DNA of 6,001 nucleotides, taken from assembly GCA_030431355.1 (NCBI GenBank), contig JAUIJG010000329.1, forward strand, positions 1 through 6,001, read 5' to 3'. Source of the stretch: a bacterium. GTDB lineage: Bacteria; Cyanobacteriota; Vampirovibrionia; Obscuribacterales; Obscuribacteraceae. Position numbers and translations under genes: made by a program. Below, in pieces: positions 1-6,001 of this stretch (position 1 is the first letter of the stretch; the number at the start of each line of letters is the position of its first letter). The notes below the pieces were generated by a model. The model ran no database searches, had not been told where the DNA came from, and saw only the letters and a program-made list of their open reading frames with translations.

Positions 1-189
1 ATGCCAGTCAATTTGTTTGTTGACTCTCTCTATATTCTCGCGGGCAACCCGGCCCGGCAGCAACTTTCGTGAAGAGATTGAAGCTGACGGCTTGGCTTCG
101 GCGCCGCCGGAATCCAGACCCGGTAGAAAGAGCCCAAAAGCTAGACTGAGGCCCAGGACCAATTTGCACGCAATAAAAGCTCTCTTCAT
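1..189 (-). CDS. N-terminal part of a secreted protein of unknown function (runs off the left edge)
   Basis: An open frame starts at ATG 189-187 and stays open for 63 codons to the window edge, so only the N-terminus is visible. The protein begins MKRAFIACKLVLGLSLAFGL and continues with LFLPG, a small-residue stretch and an AEA site. This is a classic Sec signal peptide: positive start, ~16-residue hydrophobic core, likely cleavage near residue 33. The cysteine at residue 8 lies before the core, so this is not a lipobox. The visible mature part is basic (SRKLLPGRVARENIERVNKQ) and ends in IDWH, and I recognise no family in it. A Shine-Dalgarno match GAGGA lies 9 nt before the ATG and supports this start. 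Two longer open frames over the same DNA lack such signals and I treat them as shadows. It is the last gene in the leftward row, separated from the AEP-like gene by 204 bp. Confidence 0.72.
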   Translation of the reverse strand, partial: MKRAFIACKLVLGLSLAFGLFLPGLDSGGAEAKPSASISSRKLLPGRVARENIERVNKQIDWH

Positions 190-198
190 CAACCAAAG

Positions 199-203
199 TC
201 CTC
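199..203 (-). promoter_or_regulatory. Ribosome binding site of the left-edge secreted protein gene
   Basis: GAGGA on the minus strand sits 9 nt before ATG 189-187. It is the best Shine-Dalgarno match before any gene in this window and decides the start of the partial gene. Confidence 0.6.
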
Positions 204-247
204 GACCCACTATCTGCTATATACCTTGACAGACGTGCCGAATTTGC

Positions 248-306
248 AAAAAGTTCAATCAAATCGCTCTATTTAAGATTAATATTTGCTTGGGATTGAA
301 CTTTTT
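248..306. repeat. Perfect 13-bp inverted repeat, possible bidirectional terminator
   Basis: AAAAAGTTCAATC at 248-260 is the exact reverse complement of GATTGAACTTTTT at 294-306, with 33 bp between. Read on either strand, the repeat gives an 8-bp stem (GUUCAAUC/GAUUGAAC) preceded by five A and followed by five U. That layout fits a terminator working in both directions, here after the AEP-like gene that stops at 394. The stem is AT-rich and the loop is long, so it is not a textbook intrinsic terminator. It could instead be a protein-binding site upstream of the left-edge gene. Confidence 0.35.
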
Positions 307-335
307 CAGCCATTGAGATCACAGGAGCTGCAGAA

Positions 336-352
336 AGAAGAAAAATTCTTCT
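336..352 (-). terminator. Small AT-rich hairpin after the AEP-like gene (weak terminator candidate)
   Basis: AGAAGAA and TTCTTCT form a perfect 7-bp inverted repeat around a 3-nt loop, about 40 nt past the stop codon at 394. On the minus strand the 3' side runs into a few more U residues. The stem has only two G-C pairs, so termination here is uncertain. Confidence 0.2.
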
Positions 353-393
353 GGTTCCAGCTTTGGGAAATTGAATCAATCAAGATTCTGTGA

Positions 394-1467
394 TTACTGA
401 AGATCACCGTTGATAAAGGGAATGGTGAGCTGCTTGAAAGTAGAGGTTCCCGGAGGCGGGAGCATGGTGGAAGACTGATTAAGAATAGGGCCTCCGCCAC
501 CACCTCGTTCATTGACCCTGATATCAGCGTCATCCCCTGGTCGGGAAGGAATATCATTCAGGTTGAAATCAACCATTTCTTCGAAGAGAGTCTGGTCCTC
601 ATCCTGGGACAAGGCTTCGGAGAAGAATTCATCTGCTTCCTCTGCCTCCGATTCCGACTCCTGCGGCCCAACTGCCTCATCTTCCGCGTCCGGGGCTTCA
701 GTCTGTTCCAGTTCTTCCGATTCTTCCGGCTCTTCCACTTCCTGGTCTTGAGCCTTGTCAGAATCAGGCGATGCAACCTCTTCAGTATCCTTTAAGTCAA
801 GGGAAGCTTCTATGGAATCAAGTTCATCGAGCAAGATCTCTTCTTGCTCTCTTCGCAATGTACGCTCTTCGCGCTTTCTTGCCAGAGAGACAATATTTTC
901 ACCGGGGAACTCATCTTCTCGGGAATCTACAACTGCTTTCTGCTGTACAGGCTCTTCTTCAATGACCTCCGGCTCTTCGGGCAGAATAATCGGAAAGGCG
1001 CTGAGATGCTCCATCACATATTCCAGCTTGAGCAAGCCCTTGGAGAGATTGGAGAGGAACATGGCAATGGCTGGCTCAAGAGCTATATCACCACGCCGGA
1101 TCAGGGGAGTGGAATAGTTGGTAGTCCAGACAAAGTCCTTTTGCAGGGGCAACTCCAGAGGTTCGCCGCAATTTATCAAACTAACAAATTGATCCAGCTC
1201 GCAATGAAGGAGCCAGTTTTTCAGAAGAGGATGCAGAGCCTGGGCTTTGAACTCTTCGTCGAAGCAAAGATATACATGGATATCACCAAATTCATTGATG
1301 ATGTACGCACAGGGCTTTTCCACCCCGATTGCCCTTAACTCTTTGACCAACACTGCCTGGACCGCATTGCGCTTCTCTGTGCTCTCCGCCTGCACGCTCA
1401 AAACCGCCAGGTGAGAACGTCCATCCAGACTGACCGCAACGGGACGCTCCATCTTAAGGTCCGCCAC
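394..1467 (-). CDS. Protein with a degenerate AEP-primase-like domain and a long acidic tail
   Basis: From GTG 1467 the product is 357 residues. Residues ~1-145 look folded and follow the order of archaeo-eukaryotic primase (AEP) domains as I know them. HLAVLSVQAEST (19-30) sits where the metal-binding hhhDhD motif is expected. FGDIHVYLCFDE (60-71) resembles the G-x-H motif II, keeping histidine 64. INCGEPLELPLQKDFVW (98-114) resembles the 'LPLQ' segment after the catalytic core. The paired aspartates of motif I are absent here (SVQ), so catalysis is doubtful. Residues ~163-320 are low complexity and rich in Glu, Asp and Ser, probably disordered. Five glycines (322-326), PPPG and a short tail ending INGDLQ follow. 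GTG 1467 is probably not the true start: the same frame continues in protein-like sequence up to 1665, including matches to the AEP N-terminus. ATG 1454-1452 is another in-frame start. The coding call is firm; the AEP assignment is inference from memory of the family. Confidence 0.75.
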   Translation of the reverse strand: MADLKMERPVAVSLDGRSHLAVLSVQAESTEKRNAVQAVLVKELRAIGVEKPCAYIINEFGDIHVYLCFDEEFKAQALHPLLKNWLLHCELDQFVSLINCGEPLELPLQKDFVWTTNYSTPLIRRGDIALEPAIAMFLSNLSKGLLKLEYVMEHLSAFPIILPEEPEVIEEEPVQQKAVVDSREDEFPGENIVSLARKREERTLRREQEEILLDELDSIEASLDLKDTEEVASPDSDKAQDQEVEEPEESEELEQTEAPDAEDEAVGPQESESEAEEADEFFSEALSQDEDQTLFEEMVDFNLNDIPSRPGDDADIRVNERGGGGGPILNQSSTMLPPPGTSTFKQLTIPFINGDLQ

Positions 1468-1665
1468 ATCGATCAGCTTACTGTCGGTGAAGTAATTGAA
1501 CTTGCTCTGTTTCCGCCAGTTATAAGTTTCCGGCTTCCTGATGAAACTATCGATCCTGTTTTTGAAAAGCGCAGCAAAACTGTTTCTCAGGACTTCCGCA
1601 TTTGAGACAGTCGTAAACCGACTGGAGCTGCTTTCTGTGTGACTGCTAATTTTGCTATTCGCTTT
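1468..1665 (-). other. Probable N-terminal coding extension of the AEP-like gene with no canonical start codon
   Basis: The frame of the AEP-like gene stays open for 66 codons above GTG 1467, up to a TAG at 1668-1666. The translation looks like real protein: AEVLRNSFAALFKNRIDSFI, then RKPETYNWRKQSKFNYFTDS and KLID leading into the annotated part. 'LFKNRIDSF' resembles the 'lF.GR.D.y' element near the N-terminus of AEP-type proteins, and 'NYFTDSKLIDVADLK' fits the next segment. No ATG, GTG or TTG lies in this frame here. The only options are rare starts: CTG 1590-1588 (with GGAAG just upstream, but only 3 nt away) and ATT 1650-1648. ATG 1601-1599 lies in another frame and stops after four codons. 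Possible explanations are a rare start codon, a one-base frameshift (real or sequencing error), or a decaying gene. Confidence 0.5.
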
Positions 1666-1757
1666 CTAGTGATTACCGACCTCGCACCGGCCATAGTGTA
1701 ATCATTGACACCATTGATACTAAGCCTAAAAGCAAAATAGTTCAAGCCCCCGAAAGA

Positions 1758-1786
1758 TATATAACTATATACGGATACCCGGACAA
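1758..1786 (-). promoter_or_regulatory. Candidate sigma-70-type promoter for the AEP-like gene
   Basis: On the minus strand TTGTCC (1786-1781) is followed after exactly 17 bp by TATATA (1763-1758). These match -35 and -10 consensus elements with good spacing. Transcription would start near 1751, about 100 nt before ATT 1650, 160 nt before CTG 1590 and 285 nt before GTG 1467. The surroundings are AT-rich, so chance matches are possible. Confidence 0.35.
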
Positions 1787-1810
1787 AGCATAACCGACAC
1801 CAGGTCCGGG
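1778..1810. repeat. 7-bp inverted repeat with an overlapping direct repeat of GGATACCC
   Basis: CCCGGAC (1778-1784) is the reverse complement of GTCCGGG (1804-1810), with a 19-nt loop. The octamer GGATACCC occurs at 1773-1780 and again at 1810-1817. A small GGGG-ATA-CCCC hairpin (1808-1818) overlaps the second copy. The left arm overlaps the -35 box of the candidate promoter at 1758-1786, so an operator role is possible but unproven. Confidence 0.3.
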
Positions 1811-1829
1811 GATACCCCTCCACCCCCGA

Positions 1830-1849
1830 GTCGGACATCTTGTCCCGAC
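1830..1849 (-). terminator. GC-rich hairpin after the membrane-protein gene (no U-tract)
   Basis: GTCGGACA and TGTCCCGAC pair around a TCT loop, with one bulged base, giving an 8-bp stem about 50 nt past the stop codon at 1897. On the minus strand it is followed by a G-rich stretch, not a U run, so it is not a standard intrinsic terminator. It could stabilise the 3' end of the transcript or mark an end set by Rho. Confidence 0.3.
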
Positions 1850-1896
1850 AATCTCATAATCTGCTTTTCTTTAGTATTCAGAGAAAGTCGACTAGT

Positions 1897-3648
1897 TTAT
1901 TCGGCTTGCTTTTTAGGCTTCCTCGAATAGACAACCGCTATGTTGTCTCTAAACTCTTGATGCCAGTCGGCACTATCTTTTAGCTTGTGGGCAAGCATGC
2001 TGTTTATAGGAACGAAAACCCAATTGATTTCATGCCTCTCCAGAAGCTTCTGCCAACCGTTAGAAGCATTTTCTATCTTGAAAGTATCGAAAACAACCTC
2101 GCTACCGTATGCATCAAATCTAGTATCGATGAAAACAGGAGGAGACGGATAAAGATGCCAGACAATCAAGTCTCCATACTGGGGATCATTGAATAAGTTA
2201 CCGGTAAACTTACTCTTCTGAATGAAAGCAAGAGCATCAAAGGGAGCAGCAAAGGCATAGCTTAACTGTGGAATTCTGGGCAAGAAGGCTTTGCCGACCA
2301 TAAAAGAGCTTAGCAGCACCACGCAAGCCGTACCACCAAGAGACAACCAGTTCCTTCGATTTTTAAATAGCGGCGCCATCGCGGCCGCGATTGAATCCGG
2401 GTCTCTCAAAGGTATCAGTCCGGACACCTCTCTTGCTGTCAAAGCAAAAACAAAAAGGGTTTCGAAAAGAATAAACAAAGAGGTAAAGGGAATAAGGCGG
2501 CGGCAAGAATAGCCCACCGCAATGGCTGCAACGATCACCAGGCCGTTCATCACGATATGACCAAGAACTCTTCTATCTGCCGCTCGTCCACAATAACTGA
2601 TAGCCAATATTGAAAGCACAGAAAGTAACAGGTAAGGAAGGTAGCTGGAGCTCAAAATTTCAGGCACAGTCAAAGGGCGAAGCTCTTCGATAAGGGTATT
2701 TGTCTTGTCAAAAAAGAGATGAGGCAGATACTGAAACAATCGGATTCCAAAGGGAGTGACAAAGCTGCCGGCCAAGGATAGAGCGAGGGAAAGGACCACC
2801 GCTTTCAAGACCAGAGGGTTCTTCTCGCTGACAAAAACCAGCTTCGAAAGCTCCATAACAAATATGATGCCAAGGAACAAAATCCCGCACACAAATCCCG
2901 AGTGAAAGTTGGACCACAAGATAGAGAGCAAAGTGAGAGCGACTAACTCCGGAATAAACGCTTTGAATTCCCCGGACCCTCCTGACTGACCGCGCCCTTT
3001 AAGCCTTATCGAATTGACTAAAGCCAGATGAATCGCCAGAAAAAGATATGAAAAGATCTCCGGTCTGACATAAAAATGAAATGATGCGGACCAGGTGGAG
3101 ACCCAAACCAGAAGCAATGCCAATAGAGGGTTCTCCCGGGCTCCAGCGGTCAACCAGAAAGGAATTCCCAAAAATGCAAAAACGATAACCAGGGAAGCGA
3201 GGGCAAGCAAGCTCACAGCGGCCGGATCCGGGGGACCAAAATTAGCAGTATCCGCGCCACGTGCGGGAAGGTACTTGCTCAATCTCTTCTTTATAAGATC
3301 AGCAAAATTCAGGTCTTTTGTAATCGAATCATCCGAGCCTACAACGAAACGCTCATACCCCCGGTACACCGAATAAAGTACCACTTCACTCAACCACTGA
3401 TAGGGGACAAAGTCTGGTAGATTGAGACTTCCTCCGCCATCCCTTTTCGGACTGAGTGTATGAGAAAAAGGATCCGCCTGGGGAATTTCTTTTGTGACGA
3501 AAATCCGCCGCCCCATGGCGAGCAACCAGCAGCTGTCAGGATCCTGCAGTGCGGTTCCGGAGATGGAAAAAGCCGTATTAAAAATGAGCACGAAGTAGGC
3601 GCAGAGTATCAGAATTACTGCTACTTTAGAACGCTTCGTGCCCATCAC
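1897..3648 (-). CDS. Polytopic membrane protein with GT-C-like features, putative glycosyltransferase-like
   Basis: The product is 583 residues. It has about eleven hydrophobic segments (roughly 9-29, 144-168, 172-190, 196-214, 232-247, 250-270, 279-297, 334-352, 362-380, 386-404, 434-452) and a C-terminal soluble domain of ~120 residues. After the first segment comes an acidic loop motif, DPDSCWLLAMGRRI (36-49), then IPQADPFSHT (55-64). Later motifs are VRPEIFSYLFLA (194-205), WSNFHSGFVCG (245-255), CRRLIPF (382-388) and, in the tail, GDLIVWHLYPSPPVFIDTRF (492-511). This pattern is typical of large, mostly uncharacterised bacterial membrane proteins related to GT-C glycosyltransferases, which use lipid-linked sugar donors and place acidic residues in the first periplasmic loop. 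Substrate cannot be told. The frame opens GTG-ATG; ATG 3645 is as likely as GTG 3648, and no strong Shine-Dalgarno sequence is visible. It follows the redoxin gene by 16 bp, so co-transcription is likely. Confidence 0.8.
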   Translation of the reverse strand: MMGTKRSKVAVILILCAYFVLIFNTAFSISGTALQDPDSCWLLAMGRRIFVTKEIPQADPFSHTLSPKRDGGGSLNLPDFVPYQWLSEVVLYSVYRGYERFVVGSDDSITKDLNFADLIKKRLSKYLPARGADTANFGPPDPAAVSLLALASLVIVFAFLGIPFWLTAGARENPLLALLLVWVSTWSASFHFYVRPEIFSYLFLAIHLALVNSIRLKGRGQSGGSGEFKAFIPELVALTLLSILWSNFHSGFVCGILFLGIIFVMELSKLVFVSEKNPLVLKAVVLSLALSLAGSFVTPFGIRLFQYLPHLFFDKTNTLIEELRPLTVPEILSSSYLPYLLLSVLSILAISYCGRAADRRVLGHIVMNGLVIVAAIAVGYSCRRLIPFTSLFILFETLFVFALTAREVSGLIPLRDPDSIAAAMAPLFKNRRNWLSLGGTACVVLLSSFMVGKAFLPRIPQLSYAFAAPFDALAFIQKSKFTGNLFNDPQYGDLIVWHLYPSPPVFIDTRFDAYGSEVVFDTFKIENASNGWQKLLERHEINWVFVPINSMLAHKLKDSADWHQEFRDNIAVVYSRKPKKQAE

Positions 3649-3664
3649 AATCTATTTTGTTGCC

Positions 3665-4393
3665 TTAGTTGACCGACTTCTTAGCATACTTGACGGAACA
3701 ACCGTAGGATTTGGTATCAGAATCGGTTACCGACTTACCGGCAAGAATTCGATCCAACGCTCCTGCAACATAGTTGTCGGCTTTTAGAACTTCTTCTTTA
3801 CTGAATCCGGAAGCGTTGTTGTCGATGGCGCCTTGATAGAGCAGCTTTCCGCTCTTGCCGATGATAAACATATGAGGAGTGGTTTTAGCTCCATAGAGCC
3901 GACCAACTCGCCCGGTGGGATCAGTCAGCACCGCCGTCGGTGCGGCTTTCTTATCTCGGAACATAGCTTTGTGCTTCTCAGCGGTCTCGAATCCTTGATT
4001 CCCTTCTGCACTGGAACAAACACTCAACCAAACCACATTCTTAGCGGTGTAACGCTTTTGAAGACTCTGCATGTTGCCGCTATCATAGTGCTTTTTGACA
4101 AAAGGGCAGCCGTGATTAAACCACTCCAGAACCACGACTTTGCCTTTGAGATCCTTCAGCCGCCAGGTCTTACCGTCCACATCATTTAGTTTGAAATCCG
4201 GTGCCGCTTTACCGACCGTCAAAGTACCGATCTTTTTCTGTTTATCAGCACCATCTTTTGCCATACCCGGCAGAGAGACAGGGTTATAACCGTTGGCGAG
4301 AAAAACTGCCAGAGTGAGAACAAGAAGAGCCAGCAGCTTTTGCTGGGACTTTGAAGAAGAGGAAAAATTTCGAATCACTGCATTCACCATCAC
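3665..4393 (-). CDS. Exported thioredoxin-fold redoxin (AhpC/TSA-like family protein)
   Basis: The product is 242 residues. A hydrophobic stretch at ~19-34 (KLLALLVLTLAVFLANG) acts as a signal peptide or anchor, so the protein probably works outside the cytoplasm. The redoxin domain spans ~58-218: VGKAAPDFKLNDVDGKTWRL (60-79), then KGKVVVLEWFNHGCPFVKKH (83-102) with active-site Cys96, and TTPHMFIIGKSGKLLYQGAI (171-190) with the cis-proline P173. Cys96 is followed by PFVK, not CxxC, so the dithiol motif of thioredoxin is missing. Further cysteines are C126 and C232; the tail SYGCSVKY resembles the 'GCSIKW' end common in this subfamily. Resolving-cysteine use of C126 or C232 is inference. It may be a peroxidase or thiol oxidoreductase. 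The frame opens GTG-ATG-GTG (4393, 4390, 4387) with only a weak AAGAAAG before it, so the exact start is open. It is first in a likely two-gene operon with the membrane protein. Confidence 0.85.
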   Translation of the reverse strand: MMVNAVIRNFSSSSKSQQKLLALLVLTLAVFLANGYNPVSLPGMAKDGADKQKKIGTLTVGKAAPDFKLNDVDGKTWRLKDLKGKVVVLEWFNHGCPFVKKHYDSGNMQSLQKRYTAKNVVWLSVCSSAEGNQGFETAEKHKAMFRDKKAAPTAVLTDPTGRVGRLYGAKTTPHMFIIGKSGKLLYQGAIDNNASGFSKEEVLKADNYVAGALDRILAGKSVTDSDTKSYGCSVKYAKKSVN

Positions 4394-4455
4394 TTTCTTG
4401 CAAGGACAGACTATTGATACCAGATTACTGAAGACCAGGTTTCCGACGGGGCCAG

Positions 4456-4484
4456 AGTATACTCCAAACCGTGAACGGGTCTAA
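4456..4484 (-). promoter_or_regulatory. Candidate sigma-70-type promoter of the redoxin/membrane-protein operon
   Basis: On the minus strand TTAGAC (4484-4479) is followed after exactly 17 bp by TATACT (4461-4456), close to the consensus -35 and -10. Transcription would begin near 4449, giving a leader of about 55 nt before the redoxin start codon. This is the best promoter match in the window. Confidence 0.55.
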
Positions 4485-4551
4485 GAATAAGCCGGTTAAT
4501 GCATATTATCAGAATGGCAGTTCCTTATATATGTAGTCCACAAAAAACGAT

Positions 4552-4563
4552 CCTATATATAGG
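4552..4563. repeat. 12-bp perfect palindrome CCTATATATAGG
   Basis: CCTATATATAGG is fully self-complementary and lies in the divergent region, about 70 bp upstream of the redoxin -35 box and 177 bp before tRNA-Ile. A related TTATATATG lies at 4525-4533. It could be a binding site or an AT-rich upstream element; AT-rich palindromes also arise by chance. Confidence 0.3.
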
Positions 4564-4651
4564 TAGATAAATATCCTTCGGCCACCTGGCAACCAAACCT
4601 GCTAAACCCCACAGAATCCAGTTGGGAACCAGGATATTCAGGCAGCCGTAA

Positions 4652-4683
4652 ATATTTTCGCTACAATATGAAAATATAGCGAA
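4652..4683 (+). promoter_or_regulatory. Overlapping inverted repeats around a TACAAT box, possible rRNA promoter or leader
   Basis: Two perfect inverted repeats overlap. ATATTTTC (4652-4659) pairs with GAAAATAT (4670-4677), and TTCGCTA (4657-4663) pairs with TAGCGAA (4677-4683). As RNA they could not form together. TACAAT at 4662-4667 resembles a -10 box 78 bp before tRNA-Ile. No convincing -35 lies at the right distance (TTCAGG at 4637-4642 would give a 19-bp spacer), so a promoter here is only a possibility. Confidence 0.3.
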
Positions 4684-4739
4684 CAACCTGGCCGCTTAGG
4701 CGGTGAGTGGTGGTAGTATATCTCCTCCCACGAGATGGC

Positions 4740-4813
<74 letters not shown>

Positions 4814-4991
4814 GTCTTAAGACATTCTTGCGGTACACAGCTTCGGCTCTGATTCCGTATTAGAATGATCAGTATCGGATTTCTTGCGGGTTGTTTCGAA
4901 TTCTTTCGAAATGATCAAATGAGACCGATAGTGGTATCGAATCTAAGGCTTCGGCTTTATAATTATGATTCGAAGGAAGGCCACAACGTGT
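4814..4991 (+). other. Spacer between tRNA-Ile and tRNA-Ala with small hairpins
   Basis: This 178-nt spacer has no gene. It contains TTTCGAA/TTCGAAA (4894-4900, 4905-4911) around a 4-nt loop, and a TATCGG/CCGATA inverted repeat enclosing it. AAGGC-TTCG-GCTTT (4945-4958) forms a hairpin with a UUCG loop closed by C-G. A second UUCG hairpin, AGC-TTCG-GCT, lies at 4839-4848. ATGATCA occurs twice (4865-4871, 4911-4917). These are likely processing or folding elements of the precursor RNA. Confidence 0.5.
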
Positions 4992-5064
4992 GGGGGCTTG
5001 GCTCAGTTGGTAGAGCGACTGCTTTGCACGCAGTAGGTCAGCGGTTCGATCCCGCTAGCCTCCA
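4992..5064 (+). tRNA. tRNA-Ala (anticodon TGC)
   Basis: The 73-nt cloverleaf is complete. Acceptor GGGGGCT (4992-4998) pairs with AGCCTCC (5057-5063) with one G-U pair; A5064 is the discriminator. The anticodon stem ACTGC/GCAGT (5018-5022, 5030-5034) frames the loop TTTGCAC with TGC at 5025-5027. The TΨC arm carries GTTCGATCC. CCA is not encoded. Confidence 0.97.
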
Positions 5065-5288
5065 GGCTTTTAAAAGGCTGAGTTAACCTTTAGATACAAA
5101 GCCTTCCACAATCAGAATCGTCTGGTAGAATAGGTGATTCTGAAAGGGCGAAAGTCCTACAAGCAGCCGAGAGGCTGAAACTCTCGGTTCCGTACCCTGA
5201 AAACTGCATATTGAAGTCTGTATCCACACCAATGTTATTGTCTAAGGTGTTTGCGTTTCTGTCCTGGAACGTAGAACCCTGAGACGTT
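5065..5288 (+). other. Spacer between tRNA-Ala and 23S rRNA with hairpins and a boxA-like site
   Basis: Three strong stem-loops follow each other. TCAGAATC/GATTCTGA (5112-5119, 5136-5143) has a 16-nt loop. AGGGC-GAAA-GTCCT (5145-5158) has a GNRA-type tetraloop. CCGAGAG/CTCTCGG (5167-5173, 5181-5187) has a 7-nt loop. A boxA-like motif, CCCTGAAAACTGCATA, follows at 5195-5210, a form known from rRNA spacers where it loads antitermination factors. The palindrome CTTTTAAAAG (5067-5076) lies directly after tRNA-Ala. This is normal spacer content for precursor processing and antitermination. Confidence 0.6.

Positions 5289-6001
<713 letters not shown>

Larger units (their letters stand above)
1666..1896. 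other. Non-coding region between the membrane-protein gene and the AEP-like gene
   Basis: I find no convincing gene here. The region carries a candidate leftward promoter for the AEP-like gene, a 7-bp inverted repeat with a direct repeat of GGATACCC, and a GC-rich hairpin (each listed separately). An 83-residue open frame on the minus strand across 1587-1838 lacks a ribosome binding site and any recognisable composition, and I did not accept it. Confidence 0.5.
4394..4739. other. Divergent intergenic region before the tRNA-Ile/tRNA-Ala/23S unit; no 16S rRNA present
   Basis: These 346 bp separate the leftward redoxin gene from the rightward tRNA-Ile. In a usual rRNA operon the 16S 3' end would lie here, but its conserved 'GGATCACCTCCTTT' end and the preceding helices are absent. 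The only similar text is TCTCCTCCCA at 4721-4730, which lacks the GGATCA part. The region holds the redoxin promoter, a TA-rich 12-bp palindrome, and overlapping hairpins around a TACAAT box. Near tRNA-Ile a short CCGC/GCGG hairpin occurs around 4691-4703. I see no open frame worth calling. Confidence 0.75.

Noticed and set aside
17..262. Two complete open frames (70 residues rightward, 84 residues leftward) at the left edge
   Set aside because: The frame from ATG 189 on the minus strand has a clear signal peptide and a Shine-Dalgarno sequence; these two do not.
842..1000. Possible repeats in the GA-rich part of the acidic tail
   Set aside because: This is codon bias from runs of Glu and Asp, with no regular repeat unit.
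512..1338. Rightward frames rich in serine, and others, opposite the AEP-like gene
   Set aside because: They are complements of the Glu/Asp-rich codons of the real gene on the minus strand.
1587..1838. 83-residue leftward open frame before the AEP-like gene
   Set aside because: It has no ribosome binding site, its composition is irregular, and it overlaps repeats and the better-supported coding extension in another frame.
4721..4730. TCTCCTCCCA as a remnant of the 16S 3' end (anti-Shine-Dalgarno)
   Set aside because: Only the CCTCC core matches; the conserved GGATCA before it and the adjacent 16S helices are missing.
4865..5086. 73-residue rightward open frame
   Set aside because: It runs through the inter-tRNA spacer and the whole of tRNA-Ala, has no family features, and is not a protein gene.

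Overview
The window is bacterial. Four protein-coding regions all read leftwards (minus strand). The right third is the start of a ribosomal RNA transcription unit reading rightwards: tRNA-Ile(GAT), tRNA-Ala(TGC) and the first ~710 nt of 23S rRNA. The 23S sequence and a spacer motif close to a boxA ('CCCTGAAAACTGCATA') would suit a cyanobacterial-type lineage such as the non-photosynthetic Melainabacteria/Vampirovibrionia. That placement is a guess from general resemblance; no database comparison was possible.

Layout, left to right. (1) 1-189: the first 63 codons of a secreted protein that runs off the left edge. (2) 190-393: a short intergenic region with a perfect 13-bp inverted repeat. (3) 394-1467: a protein whose N-terminal part looks like a decayed archaeo-eukaryotic-primase (AEP) type domain, followed by a very acidic disordered tail. 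Its reading frame stays open and protein-like up to 1665 without an ATG, GTG or TTG, so its true start is unclear. (4) 1666-1896: non-coding, with a possible promoter and GC-rich inverted repeats. (5) 1897-3648: a multi-spanning membrane protein with GT-C-like features. (6) 3665-4393: an exported thioredoxin-fold redoxin. Genes 5 and 6 are 16 bp apart and probably form one operon read from a promoter at 4456-4484. (7) 4394-4739: a divergent intergenic region. (8) 4740-6001: tRNA-Ile, tRNA-Ala and partial 23S.

The main surprise is that no 16S rRNA lies before the tRNA-Ile/tRNA-Ala/23S block. The 346 bp in front of tRNA-Ile contain no 16S 3' end and instead abut the redoxin gene on the other strand. 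Either 16S and 23S are unlinked in this organism, or the assembly is joined wrongly here. The second point of interest is the AEP-like protein, which appears to lack the catalytic acidic residues. I see no CRISPR array, insertion sequence, integrase, toxin-antitoxin pair or recognisable defence cassette.
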